Of a stretch of DNA of 64,000 bases, positions 17,162 to 25,547 are shown one piece after another. How positions within the stretch are numbered: position 1 is the first letter of the stretch; the number at the start of each line of letters is the position of its first letter. Where the stretch lies: NCBI RefSeq assembly GCF_002946355.1, contig NZ_PKOZ01000003.1:53224-117223 (forward strand). Reading direction: 5' to 3'. Position numbers and translations under genes: made by a program. The DNA is from Pradoshia eiseniae (GTDB taxonomy: Bacteria > Bacillota > Bacilli > Bacillales > Pradoshiaceae). The notes under the pieces are model-generated. The model saw only the letters and a list, made by a program, of their open reading frames with translations. It did no database searches and was not told the DNA's origin.

Positions 17162-17386
17162 TTAATTGTCCTCTTCTTGTATGAAGTCCTTCTTGCCTGC
17201 GACCAAATATAGAACAGGGCCAATCGTCGAGAACAACAGGATGACAATCACCCAAACGAACTTCTTCTCTCCCTTGACTCCCCTTTTATCCCTTTTGGCC
17301 AAATCGACTAAAGCAATAATCTTTAGGACAAATTCCATGAGTATAAGCGGAAGGATTATTTGCAATTGCTGACTCATATAACTCAC
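17162..17386 (-). CDS. yxlE: PLDc_N domain membrane protein, YxlE-like
   Basis: 74-aa protein with two membrane spans (about 9-28 and 43-64) and the PLD nuclease N-terminal pattern KFVWVIVILLFSTIGPVLYL. In B. subtilis YxlE acts with YxlD against SigY and precedes yxlF-yxlG. Here it starts a three-gene operon with no sigma factor or YxlC/YxlD next to it. GAGGTGAG precedes the start region. Confidence 0.75.
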   Translation of the reverse strand: MSYMSQQLQIILPLILMEFVLKIIALVDLAKRDKRGVKGEKKFVWVIVILLFSTIGPVLYLVAGKKDFIQEEDN

Positions 17387-17563
17387 CTCAATTTTTATTA
17401 TTAAGTATTTAAGTAAAGACTTAATTATAGTATAGTGGATTTTTTTCTTAAAAAGAATAAAAATATTACTTGCAGAATTCTTTTTAATTTCACAATTTAG
17501 TCACAATATGTTACGATAATTGTAACAATATTATTAAATATTTCCTGAAAAGGATGGGATTAC

Positions 17564-17788
17564 ATGAAAATTAAACATTACGCATTATTAACTGTATCTA
17601 TTATTTTCGCTATAATCGGACATTTTAAAGTATCTACTAGTGTACAGCCAAACGGTATTGAAATTTATACAAACCCTTCTGTCTTAGCAAACATTTCAAA
17701 CGGTGTCCTTTTAGGGGGAGTCTTATTCTTCATCGGTATGGCTATTTTAACCTATTCCCTTTACCACATCGTGAAAGAACACGCTTAA
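17564..17788 (+). CDS. Small two-span membrane protein
   Basis: 74-aa protein with spans at about residues 7-23 and 46-68 and a short outside loop between them. AAAAGGATGGG lies upstream of the ATG. No family is recognised. It has its own terminator and stands alone. Confidence 0.6.
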   Translation: MKIKHYALLTVSIIFAIIGHFKVSTSVQPNGIEIYTNPSVLANISNGVLLGGVLFFIGMAILTYSLYHIVKEHA

Positions 17789-17803
17789 TAAATAATAAGG
17801 TTC

Positions 17804-17835
17804 CCGCAGTCTCACCATGAGACTGCGGTTTTTTT
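17804..17835 (+). terminator. Terminator after the two-span membrane protein
   Basis: CCGCAGTCTC and GAGACTGCGG form a 10-bp stem followed by seven T, 15 nt after the stop. Confidence 0.95.
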
Positions 17836-18025
17836 GTTTGGCCGTTTTCGTAACGTTTGTTGCTTTTGTATAAACAGGGAAGCTTCTATCCATCTTGCGG
17901 TACAATTGAGTGGAGAGCACCTTCTTGAACAAAAGGGGAGTTTAGCGGAAGAAGGATTTAGTATACTTAAAAAAATATATATAAGAATCTTTATATTTAG
18001 GAGAGCTACTTATATGGAGGTCAAA

Positions 18026-18415
18026 ATGGTGAATAAACTTATATTAGGAATAATGATGACTGTATCTATATTCTATTTATCAGGTTGTTTTGATTCTGAA
18101 ACTAAAACCTCCGTTGAGACACATCCAGATGCAAAAGAGGTATTAAGTCTGAATGAAAATGCAAATATTCTCCAATGGGAAGGATTAATATATGAGACTG
18201 ATATTGAATGGGTAAATGAATTAGAACTTATCAAAAAAGGATCGGTTGGCGAGATTACTGGATTATTTACAAACGGAGACGCCAAATTATTTAAAAACGG
18301 TATGGCAAACAAATTACCAATAGGAGCAAAAATTTATTCAACAAACACAAATGGCATTTTAATTGTTGAATACAACGGCGAAGAAAAGTATTATTTAGCT
18401 TTAGTCGAAGGGTAA
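18026..18415 (+). CDS. Putative lipoprotein of unknown function
   Basis: 129-aa protein with a lipoprotein signal: MVNKLILGIMMTVSIFYLSG then Cys21 in the lipobox LSGC. The mature part is acidic and probably beta-rich (SVGEITGLFTNGDAKLFKNG, then AKIYSTNTNGILIVEYNGEE), a pattern seen in small extracytoplasmic beta-sheet domains. Start at ATG 18026 because GGAGG lies 6 nt before; the frame is open further upstream but without a ribosome site. No family is recognised. Confidence 0.65.
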   Translation: MVNKLILGIMMTVSIFYLSGCFDSETKTSVETHPDAKEVLSLNENANILQWEGLIYETDIEWVNELELIKKGSVGEITGLFTNGDAKLFKNGMANKLPIGAKIYSTNTNGILIVEYNGEEKYYLALVEG

Positions 18416-18493
18416 TAGCCATCTCATAAGGATAATCATATTTGTGAAATTATGTACTTAAAGTAACAGGGGCGATAGTCCAATAACAAGTGC

Positions 18494-18522
18494 AGCCACT
18501 TCCTTTTTGGAGGTGGCTATTT
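18494..18522 (+). terminator. Terminator after the lipoprotein gene
   Basis: AGCCACTTCC pairs with GGAGGTGGCT over a five-T loop and is followed by ATTTT, about 80 nt after the lipoprotein stop. Confidence 0.75.
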
Positions 18523-18847
18523 TCATATCAAAAACAAGCATTAAACAATTGAAATAATCCTTTGTCCCGGATAATCTTTTGATTAAATTTCTATATTTAG
18601 TCCTGCTACCTATTCCACTCCCGATCTTATCAAACATCTTGGCACTCCGCATGAACTGACATCCTCCATTCACCTAAAAGAAAAACCTCCATCCTTCTCC
18701 AATTCACCTCCCTCTTCCTCTTTCTTTGCCTGACCCTCATGGTAATTCTCCATCATTTTCGGTTTCATTCGTTTTTTTAGGCGAATTCCGCTAGAAAACA
18801 GACTCCTCTGATGAATAACAACTTGTTTTGAGAGCTTTTGTCATGAG
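18523..18847. other. Spacer without a recognisable gene
   Basis: AT-rich spacer. A 71-codon minus frame (18458-18673) overlaps the terminator and has no ribosome site, so I do not call it. A short inverted repeat, GAGCTTTT at 18832 and AAAAGCTC at 18853, runs into the SigH-like promoter. Confidence 0.5.
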
Positions 18848-18876
18848 GCAGGAAAAGCTCGCCACGCATGAAGAAT
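18848..18876 (+). promoter_or_regulatory. Candidate SigH promoter for the MerR/RacA pair
   Basis: GCAGGAAAA fits the SigH -35 pattern RNAGGAWWW exactly and GAAGAAT fits the -10 core RNNGAAT. The spacer is 13 nt where 11-12 is usual. racA is under SigH in B. subtilis, which supports the call. Confidence 0.4.
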
Positions 18877-18931
18877 ACATGTACACAAGAGAAAAATAAA
18901 ACCTATAACAAGTTGAAGGGACTGTTTAAAT

Positions 18932-19993
18932 ATGAAAGACAATCAAATCTTAAGAGCATATTCAATTAAAGAGGTTTCACGCAAAATCAATGTTCCGGCT
19001 GGGACCATTCGCCAATGGGAAAAAGATTTAAATGGTGTGCTGGCCATTCCCCGTTCTAAGCAAGGCTCCCGCTTTTATACTGAAGTGGAAATCGCGATTC
19101 TGAAAAGGATCAAGGAAATGCGAGATAAAAATTTAAGCAAGGATATCATTAAGGAGATGCTTCAGAAGCATCTGAAAGATGGCCAGAACTTGGCTAAGAA
19201 ACCAGATTCAAAGCTCCCTTCCGAATTGACCGCAACCTCTGTGGCGGTCATCGAGAAGCCGCAAGAGCCGAAGCTTGAGGTTGAGGAATTCCTGCATGCG
19301 ATGGATGCCTATAAGACGCAATTCATGAAGGAAATGAGCAATGAGATGCGCAATAACCGGCATCTAATGATTGAAGAGGTCAAAAAGGAAATCTCACAAG
19401 GCTCCATTGATACCATCAAAGGCTTATCAAAGTCGATTCAGCGATCAACTCTAAAAACAAACAGCGAGCTCAAACAATTATCTCAAAACGTTTCGAGGTC
19501 TTCAGAGCGTACCTCTGAAACAGTCGAAACCTTGACTAGGAGCATTGCGAAGTCCTCAGAAGGCGCCTTTGAATCGTTTTCCAAACGAATATCTGAGGCA
19601 GCAGCCGAAGGCTATCGTGACCTGCTCTCTGACCTCTCCTCTTCCGTGTCTGAAGCGCAAAGCGAGATCAAGAGCGTAACGGAGGCCATATACCAGGACC
19701 GCGAGCAATACTTTGAGACGATGAATAAGGAGCTTGAGCAATACAGGCACGACATCAGACAACGCGAGGAAGCCTTCCAGCAAATGGTCACGAGCTTCCG
19801 TGATGCGGCCCCAACAAAGGAAAAAGAAAAAGAGAAGGAAAAACCAAAAACGATCAAGCTCAAAGAACATAAGAAGGAAAAAAATAAGGATAAGCTGAAA
19901 ACAGTCCAAACGAAACCGGCCAAGAAGGCTCCTGTGCAAGAGGCTGCCCCGGAAGAAAAAAAGTGGTGGAATTTCCGAAGAAAAAGTAAATGA
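18932..19993 (+). CDS. MerR-type HTH protein with long coiled coil and basic tail (RacA-like layout)
   Basis: 353-aa protein: a MerR-type winged helix at residues about 9-80 (AYSIKEVSRKINVPAGTIRQ), a linker, a long Ser/Glu-rich coiled coil at about 120-290, a lysine-rich low-complexity stretch (295-340), and the aromatic-basic end KKWWNFRRKSK, which could insert into a membrane surface. The order (DNA-binding head, coiled coil, basic tail) is that of RacA, encoded 50 nt downstream. I infer a DNA-bridging or anchoring role rather than ordinary transcription control. The C-terminal KEKEKEKEK run is coded by near-repeat AAA/GAA codons. Confidence 0.7.
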   Translation: MKDNQILRAYSIKEVSRKINVPAGTIRQWEKDLNGVLAIPRSKQGSRFYTEVEIAILKRIKEMRDKNLSKDIIKEMLQKHLKDGQNLAKKPDSKLPSELTATSVAVIEKPQEPKLEVEEFLHAMDAYKTQFMKEMSNEMRNNRHLMIEEVKKEISQGSIDTIKGLSKSIQRSTLKTNSELKQLSQNVSRSSERTSETVETLTRSIAKSSEGAFESFSKRISEAAAEGYRDLLSDLSSSVSEAQSEIKSVTEAIYQDREQYFETMNKELEQYRHDIRQREEAFQQMVTSFRDAAPTKEKEKEKEKPKTIKLKEHKKEKNKDKLKTVQTKPAKKAPVQEAAPEEKKWWNFRRKSK

Positions 19994-20042
19994 CCGATTA
20001 GTCCCATGAAAAATTAATTCTAAAAAGAAAGGTGAATATAAA

Positions 20043-20528
20043 ATGAATACAAATGATATCGCCAATTCATTAGGCGTTTCCTCAAGCACCGTCAAACGCT
20101 GGGTAAAACAATTAGGGATTGAGCCAAGCCGGAATGCTAAGGGCCATTTTATCTACACACAGAGTGAATTTGACCAGCTGTACACCTTCCATCAGGACCA
20201 GCTAAAACAAGAGAACCCGCTGACATTCCTTCCGCCTGAAAAGGATGAACAAGTGCATAAGCTTGAAGACAAAGTTCAGCAATTACAGCTGCAGCTCTAT
20301 AAAAAGGCAGATGGCGTTACCTCTGTCCAGCTTCTTAACCATCGCCGCGAGATAGAAGATTTGCTCGAAGTAGTTGAAAAGCTCGAGGAACGGATTGAGC
20401 AACTTGAGATGCAGATGAACAAATCAAAAAAACCGCCTGCTAAAGTGGAGCCAATCTCACTTGATGGTCCCCTTACCTCAAAGAGGAAGCGCAAGCGTAA
20501 AATCATGGGCATGATGTTTGGATTATAG
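20043..20528 (+). CDS. racA: Chromosome-anchoring protein RacA
   Basis: 161-aa homologue of RacA, which binds GC-rich sites near the origin and ties the chromosome to the cell pole through DivIVA during sporulation. The MerR-type head (MNTNDIANSLGVSSSTVKRW) closely matches B. subtilis RacA; a coiled coil covers about 70-135, and the protein ends with KRKRKRKIMGMMFGL, a polybasic plus hydrophobic tail. B. subtilis RacA is 184 aa, so this one is somewhat short. AAAGGTG lies 8 nt before the ATG. Likely in one transcript with the upstream MerR-like gene. Confidence 0.85.
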   Translation: MNTNDIANSLGVSSSTVKRWVKQLGIEPSRNAKGHFIYTQSEFDQLYTFHQDQLKQENPLTFLPPEKDEQVHKLEDKVQQLQLQLYKKADGVTSVQLLNHRREIEDLLEVVEKLEERIEQLEMQMNKSKKPPAKVEPISLDGPLTSKRKRKRKIMGMMFGL

Positions 20529-20535
20529 ATTAAGA

Positions 20536-20561
20536 AAGCTGGGGATACCCCCGGCTTTTCT
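20536..20561 (+). terminator. Terminator after racA
   Basis: AAGCTGGGG pairs with CCCCCGGCTT over ATA, followed by TTTTCTT, 8 nt after the racA stop. Confidence 0.8.
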
Positions 20562-20626
20562 TATGCCCAGCTTGTCATTCATCTGTTATGATGGAAAAGA
20601 CTGCTATAGGGAAAGAAGGGAATGCG

Positions 20627-21592
20627 ATGAACTACCAAGCAAACAGCGCACGTTATGAATCAATGTCATACAGGCGATCTGGCAAAAGCGGGGTGCTATT
20701 GCCGGCTATTTCACTCGGTCTATGGAAGAACTTCGGCGGAGAGGTACCGTTTGAACAATCACGCAAAATGGTATTAAGAGCATTTGATCTTGGTATCACT
20801 CATTTCGACTTGGCCAATAATTATGGACCGCCATATGGTTCAGCCGAGGAAACATTCGGTCATATCTTGAAGAAGGATTTGCTCCCTTATCGGGATGAGC
20901 TGCTCATTTCGACCAAAGCAGGCTATGATATGTGGCCGGGACCATACGGCAATTGGGGTTCGAGAAAATACTTGATTGCCAGTCTAGACCAAAGCTTAAA
21001 ACGGATGGGACTAGAGTATGTCGATATCTTCTATTCGCATCGTCCAGACCCGCACACCCCGCTTGAGGAAACGATGGGAGCACTCGATTATGCGGTCCGT
21101 TCCGGAAAAGCGCTTTATGCAGGCATATCGAATTACAGACCCGAGGAAGCAAAGGAGGCTATCTCCATTCTGAGAAGGCTCGGTACCCCTTGCTTGGTTC
21201 ATCAGCCGCGCTATTCCATGATCGACCGCTGGATTGAGGATGGGCTGTTAGACTTGCTTCATGAAGAGGGAGTCGGCTCCATTGCATTCAGTCCGCTTGG
21301 CCGCGGCAGACTTACGAATAAATATGTCCTGAAGCTCGAGGCTGAAGAGAGCCGCTCATCTGAATTAAGGCTCTTTACTGAGCTTTCGAATTTTGCGGGC
21401 AATCGCGGACAAACCTTGTCACAGCTTGCCCTTTCCTGGGTTTTGCGTGAAGGCGGTGTAACCTCTGCCATCATCGGGGCTAGCCATGTTAGCCAAATTG
21501 AAGAAAATATGCAAGTCCTAAGCCAGCCTCCATTGACTTCAGAGGAATTAACTGAACTGGACAGCATTTTATCTCATTCCCATATAGGATAA
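20627..21592 (+). CDS. Aldo/keto reductase (YghZ/glyceraldehyde-3-phosphate reductase type)
   Basis: 321-aa NADPH-dependent oxidoreductase with a TIM barrel. The catalytic Asp/Tyr are in FDLANNYGPPYGSAEE, the catalytic Lys in LISTKAGYDMWPGPYG, and the His in IFYSHRPDP. The insertion around DMWPGPYGNWGSRKYL is typical of the YghZ/L-glyceraldehyde 3-phosphate reductase group. The usual role is detoxifying aldehydes such as methylglyoxal. AGAAGGG lies 7-8 nt before the ATG at 20627; an ATG 39 nt upstream lacks a site. It has its own terminator. Confidence 0.88.
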   Translation: MNYQANSARYESMSYRRSGKSGVLLPAISLGLWKNFGGEVPFEQSRKMVLRAFDLGITHFDLANNYGPPYGSAEETFGHILKKDLLPYRDELLISTKAGYDMWPGPYGNWGSRKYLIASLDQSLKRMGLEYVDIFYSHRPDPHTPLEETMGALDYAVRSGKALYAGISNYRPEEAKEAISILRRLGTPCLVHQPRYSMIDRWIEDGLLDLLHEEGVGSIAFSPLGRGRLTNKYVLKLEAEESRSSELRLFTELSNFAGNRGQTLSQLALSWVLREGGVTSAIIGASHVSQIEENMQVLSQPPLTSEELTELDSILSHSHIG

Positions 21593-21601
21593 AATGAATC
21601 T

Positions 21602-21630
21602 GCCCCCTTCCATCGAAGGGGGCTTTTTTT
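21602..21630 (+). terminator. Terminator after the aldo/keto reductase gene
   Basis: GCCCCCTTC and GAAGGGGGC form a 9-bp stem over ATC and neighbours, followed by seven T. Confidence 0.95.
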
Positions 21631-21834
21631 CTTCCGCCACATTCCTATTCTAAAATCTCTGTTTGGACCTGCATGAGAGTTTCACTTTTACATATATATA
21701 ATTAAGATTCATTCATAAGCATGACATTATCTTCTTTTTGACGAAAGATAGCCTTAGCCTTTATGATTAATAGTTATAGAGATGACGTTTATCAATATTA
21801 TAAATTTATAGAAAGACTGTGAGGTGAATCCCAT

Positions 21835-22644
21835 TTGGATTCAAATTTATTATTAGCATTTTCATTAACCTTGATGGCTGGTTTGGCAACAGGGATAGGA
21901 AGCTTAATTGCCTTCTTGACGACACGTACTAACAAAGCCTTCCTCTCTATATCTCTCGGTTTCTCTGCTGGTGTCATGATATATGTATCGATGGTTGAGA
22001 TTTTTGTAAAAGCGAAGGATGCCCTTGTCGGTGAACTCGGTTATGAACGTGGTTACACAATGACCGTAATCGGATTTTTCTTCGGAATTCTGCTGATAGC
22101 CATTATTGACCGGGTTATCCCAAAGCAAGGGAATCCTCATGAACCTCAGAAGGTAGAAGATATGAACAAACCAGCCAGCGAGATACAAAACCAGGCGCTA
22201 ATGAAGATGGGGGTATTTACCGCCCTTGCGATTGGCATTCATAACTTCCCTGAAGGCATCGCAACCTTTACTTCAGCTCTCCAAGACCCAGGTCTTGGTA
22301 TCGCCATAGCAGTTGCCATCGCGATTCACAATATTCCGGAGGGCATTGCGGTTGCTGTTCCCATTTATTTTGCGACAGGCAACAAAAAGAAGGCCTTCAA
22401 GCTATCCTTCCTATCAGGTCTTGCAGAGCCTGTCGGTGCGCTGTTTGCCTATTTGATTCTCATGCCGTTCTTAAATGATTTAATGTTCGGCTTCATCTTT
22501 GCTGCCGTTGCTGGAATCATGGTTTTCATCTCACTTGATGAACTTTTGCCCGCAGCGAAGAAATATGATGAAAGTCATCATGCCATATATGGACTCATCG
22601 CGGGTATGGCCCTTATGGCAATCAGTCTCCTGCTATTCATTTAA
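21835..22644 (+). CDS. zupT: ZIP family divalent metal transporter (ZupT)
   Basis: 269-aa zinc/iron-type importer with eight predicted spans. The two metal-binding helices carry HNFPEG (136-141) and HNIPEG (165-170), as in ZupT. A cytoplasmic loop of about 25 residues lies between spans 3 and 4. The start is TTG at 21835 with GAGGTG upstream, since no ATG is available. No Zur or Fur box is obvious in the 190-nt upstream region. Confidence 0.92.
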   Translation: MDSNLLLAFSLTLMAGLATGIGSLIAFLTTRTNKAFLSISLGFSAGVMIYVSMVEIFVKAKDALVGELGYERGYTMTVIGFFFGILLIAIIDRVIPKQGNPHEPQKVEDMNKPASEIQNQALMKMGVFTALAIGIHNFPEGIATFTSALQDPGLGIAIAVAIAIHNIPEGIAVAVPIYFATGNKKKAFKLSFLSGLAEPVGALFAYLILMPFLNDLMFGFIFAAVAGIMVFISLDELLPAAKKYDESHHAIYGLIAGMALMAISLLLFI

Positions 22645-22684
22645 AAAAACGATGCCCTCTTTTTAGTAGGGCATCGTTTTTTAT
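22643..22684. terminator. Bidirectional terminator between zupT and the RsbR-like gene
   Basis: AAACGATGCCCT and AGGGCATCGTTT form a 12-bp stem with A tracts before and T tracts after, so it can serve the convergent genes on both strands. Confidence 0.9.
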
Positions 22685-23514
22685 TTATCAAGTGATGTAT
22701 ACCTTTTCACCGCTGCCTGCAGGGTACCTGATGTAATCGCCCTGTCTTCAAATGTGATTCCAAGGGAAACCATATGACGCACGATTTCGGGCCTTAATCC
22801 CGTTATGACAGGCTTACATCCCATCATAGTCGTTCCATCAATCATCTTTAGGAATTGATCAATCACAGCCCCATCCATTTCGGCAATACCAGATAGATCA
22901 ATAATTAAGGTCTCGATATGTAATTCATCAATAGCGGTAAAGACCTTCTCTTCAATGATTCTGGCACGATGGTCATCCAGCACACCAATCAGCGGTAAAA
23001 TACACATATCTGAGGTAATCGGAATAATTGGAACAGATAAGTTCTCGACCAGCTGCTTTTGGTGTTCAAGCAATTGGTCCTTATAATCAGAGTAGCAAAT
23101 AAAGAAAGTATTTAAGAATTGATCCAATTGATCGTTAATTTGCTTTTCTAGCGTGAAGAAATCAGACGCGTCATATTCTAGATCCTGCTCGTCGACAAAT
23201 TTATTCAAAAGCTTCCACAATGTTCTTCTGATTGCCTGCACCCATTCAAGCTTGAACGTCAATGTCAGAGAATGTGTCGCCCATGCAATTCCCTCTTGTT
23301 TGGCAAAAGCACGTACATCCTTGTCACTTTGGTCCATAACATAGACAACTAGTTTTTGGGCGTTGTTCAATAAGTCGATATTGCCAATCAGCAGAATCTC
23401 CTCAATCTTATCACGAACATTAACCGCCTCTGAAAGTAATTGTTCCTGAAAATAATCTCGATTCTCCTGAAAATATTCTTTTATAAATGTACTTGTCTCA
23501 AAGGCTGCCTGCAT
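22681..23514 (-). CDS. RsbR-like stressosome protein lacking both usual phospho-threonines
   Basis: 277-aa protein: an N-terminal non-haem-globin-like domain (about 1-140), a linker (PIIPITSDMCILPLIGVLDD) and a C-terminal STAS domain. This is the RsbR layout, a scaffold of the stressosome that controls SigB. RsbRA has a threonine after VVD and another in the AQT of the RPEIAQT segment, targets of RsbT kinase. Here these are Gly (EMDGAV) and His (RPEIVRH), so neither is phosphorylatable. The ATG at 23514 follows GAGGAGGTAGAGGG. No rsbS/rsbT gene is adjacent. It may be a sensor subunit with a fixed signalling state or an unrelated STAS scaffold. Confidence 0.8.
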   Translation of the reverse strand: MQAAFETSTFIKEYFQENRDYFQEQLLSEAVNVRDKIEEILLIGNIDLLNNAQKLVVYVMDQSDKDVRAFAKQEGIAWATHSLTLTFKLEWVQAIRRTLWKLLNKFVDEQDLEYDASDFFTLEKQINDQLDQFLNTFFICYSDYKDQLLEHQKQLVENLSVPIIPITSDMCILPLIGVLDDHRARIIEEKVFTAIDELHIETLIIDLSGIAEMDGAVIDQFLKMIDGTTMMGCKPVITGLRPEIVRHMVSLGITFEDRAITSGTLQAAVKRYTSLDK

Positions 23515-23626
23515 TCCCTCTACCTCCTCGAATTTTATTATGATAATCAAAAAGATTTTAGCAAACAACGATCTAAATGGTAAAACAGTTTGCCTATTTG
23601 ATGCAGTTATTTATATGCACACATCT

Positions 23627-24046
23627 CTAGCTCTCCATGACTCTAGTAAGCTTCCTTTTTGTTTCTTGTAACTGATGAGCTTCAAGGCACTGATTTTCTT
23701 CATCTTCTACATAAAAATCTGCAAAATTCTGCCCCTCATATCTTGGGATAATATGCAGATGAAAGTGAGTTAATTCATCAAATATTCCGCCATTTTGGCA
23801 TACAGTAATACCGTCTGGATGAAACACTTCCTTTAGCGCTCTTGATACAATTCCTGCCGCTTCCATGACCGAGCTTGCCGTACGTTTATCCATTTCATCA
23901 AAATAGCGAATATGTTTCTTAGGCATCACAAGAACATGTCCTTCGTTGAAAGGAGCGTGGTCCAGGATGCAGCATACATCCTCATTTTCCCATACAACAT
24001 GCACGGGTTCTTGCTGATTTGCTAATTGGCACCCAAAACAAATCAT
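23627..24046 (-). CDS. HIT family protein
   Basis: 139-aa histidine-triad nucleotide hydrolase/transferase. The triad is H94-F-H96-L-H98 in THFHLHIIPR, and an N-terminal CFGC pair (Cys3, Cys6) may bind zinc. The ATG at 24046 has GAAGGAGGTAG just upstream, better than the longer frame. The substrate is probably a nucleoside phosphoramidate or dinucleotide. Monocistronic. Confidence 0.88.
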   Translation of the reverse strand: MICFGCQLANQQEPVHVVWENEDVCCILDHAPFNEGHVLVMPKKHIRYFDEMDKRTASSVMEAAGIVSRALKEVFHPDGITVCQNGGIFDELTHFHLHIIPRYEGQNFADFYVEDEENQCLEAHQLQETKRKLTRVMES

Positions 24047-24222
24047 CGAGCTACCTCCTTCTTCTTTGCGCAAATGCCCATTAACTAATTTTACCTCGAA
24101 AATAATAAAAGAGTCCAATTCCTACTCGAATTGAACCCTAGAATAAACCGGTGAAATCATATTCCAGCCTCATCCAACATATACATATTATTACTCTATT
24201 TCCTGTTATGCGGAGGAGATGT

Positions 24223-24486
24223 ATGATTAACACGAACAAACGATATGGATTATTGTTATTAAACATATTCATTCTGCTGCCATTAATATTTGAAACACAC
24301 AATCCATCCTTAGCGATTTCCTTTTCAGGCCTTGCTTATATCCTATGCCCGGTTATCAGCTTATTAGGAATTCTTATGCTGGCAAAGACCCATTATCCTG
24401 CATCAATTCATAGTATTTTTATATTATTAGGCCATAGTATGATTCTTGTATTTATATTAGTGCGTCTTATATTCTTCTATCATTAG
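24223..24486 (+). CDS. Small membrane protein, three spans
   Basis: 87-aa hydrophobic protein, spans at roughly 9-24, 31-51 and 60-85. GGAGGAG lies 5-8 nt before the ATG at 24223. The stop overlaps by four bases the 3' end of the convergent gene. No family is recognised. Confidence 0.55.
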   Translation: MINTNKRYGLLLLNIFILLPLIFETHNPSLAISFSGLAYILCPVISLLGILMLAKTHYPASIHSIFILLGHSMILVFILVRLIFFYH

Positions 24487-24995
24487 ACCGTGCTATTGGC
24501 TGCAGAGTGACTCCGCTTTTGAATCGCATTGACACCCATTACAACAGCAATCATTTCACCTATCTCTATGTCCTGTTTTTCCTGGCTCATCTCAAAGGCA
24601 GGTGTGCTGAAGATGGAGTTCACCTTCTTAAATTGTCCGACCCGTTTGCCTTTCTCAGTAAAGATTTCATATGTCTTAGAGAATGGTTCGCTTTCGACGC
24701 GGTAGATTCCTCTATTATGAGCGGTATATTCATATTTCTTCGTAAAGAAACTAAATCTAGCTCTCAGAAAGCCAAGTTCCTCTCCCGCTTGATTGGTCAC
24801 GATCCATTTGTTGCTGAAGATAGGGAATTTCCCGCTAATCAGGATATTGCCCTGCAAATCAAGCACATCAATTGTCGAGGTAAATGCGCTTTTTAAATCA
24901 AGCTTTCCGACAACTTCTTTGTTCTTTGTATAAATATCCTTTTGCCCGGTGGAAAAGAAACTGTCCGAAAAATATAATTGTGAATAGTTCACCAT
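24483..24995 (-). CDS. LURP-one/tubby-like beta-barrel protein (putative)
   Basis: 170-aa soluble protein rich in beta-strand patterns. The repeated turn-and-strand layout (IDVLDLQGNILISGKFPIF, NKWIVTNQAGEELGFLRA, YEIFTEKGKRVGQFKKV) resembles the LOR/YxjI-type phospholipid-scramblase-like fold, though I assign it on pattern only. GGAG-type ribosome site precedes the ATG. It is convergent with, and overlaps by four bases, the small membrane protein gene. Function unknown. Confidence 0.55.
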   Translation of the reverse strand: MVNYSQLYFSDSFFSTGQKDIYTKNKEVVGKLDLKSAFTSTIDVLDLQGNILISGKFPIFSNKWIVTNQAGEELGFLRARFSFFTKKYEYTAHNRGIYRVESEPFSKTYEIFTEKGKRVGQFKKVNSIFSTPAFEMSQEKQDIEIGEMIAVVMGVNAIQKRSHSAANSTV

Positions 24996-25206
24996 AACTC
25001 CCCTTTCTCCATATAATTGACTCCTTCTTCGCTACACTTGGCGGTATTGATTCAGAATCAAAAGCTCCCTGTCATTCACAAATGTGTTTATCCATTTCTT
25101 TTCTACATCTGTAAACTCGATTCCTGCCCCTCCATACAATTAATGAAACAAAGGCTTTGCTTACGCGCTCACCTGTTCACTAGAACTCTCAAAGGTGGTG
25201 TTATAA

Positions 25207-25500
25207 ATGGATTGGAATCTGTTCGGAGCACTCGCTATCGCCGTATTCCTTATCCGATGGGACCAGAAAAAGCTAACCATCATCTCCTTATGCAAGGAAT
25301 TAACCATTCTTGGCCTTTTCATTTTCCTCCTGTCCAAGTATTTAGAGAAATCTAGCATCACCCTCTCTGTCTTCTCTCATATTCCCGAGCATATGGAGGT
25401 TTGGTTTGCCGCAACGGTTATGGCAAGCTTTGTGCTTTGCCTCTCTTTTAAAGGATGGCAGTTCCTGCATACCAGCAATAGCAATCACAAGCATGAATGA
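25207..25500 (+). CDS. Small membrane protein
   Basis: 97-aa protein with spans at about 3-17, 29-46 and 63-81 and a histidine-ending hydrophilic tail (SNSNHKHE). AAGGTGGTG lies upstream of the ATG. No family is recognised. It shares a terminator with the convergent ispA gene. Confidence 0.55.
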   Translation: MDWNLFGALAIAVFLIRWDQKKLTIISLCKELTILGLFIFLLSKYLEKSSITLSVFSHIPEHMEVWFAATVMASFVLCLSFKGWQFLHTSNSNHKHE

Positions 25501-25507
25501 GGCATAA

Positions 25508-25541
25508 AAAGACCGAAGACATAGGCTTGTCCTCGGTCTTA
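25508..25541. terminator. Bidirectional terminator between a membrane protein gene and ispA
   Basis: AAGACCGA-GACA pairs with TGTC-CTCGGTCTT, with A and T tracts on the two sides, 7 nt beyond each stop codon. Confidence 0.85.
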
Positions 25542-25547
25542 AAAATA

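Noticed and set aside
18458..18673. 71-codon minus-strand open frame in the spacer before the MerR-type gene
   Set aside because: It overlaps the lipoprotein terminator hairpin and has no ribosome site or protein-like domain.
19556..20095. Long minus-strand frames opposite the MerR-type gene
   Set aside because: They are the mirror of the Lys/Glu/Ser-rich coding sequence and have Phe/Leu/Ser-rich, low-complexity translations.
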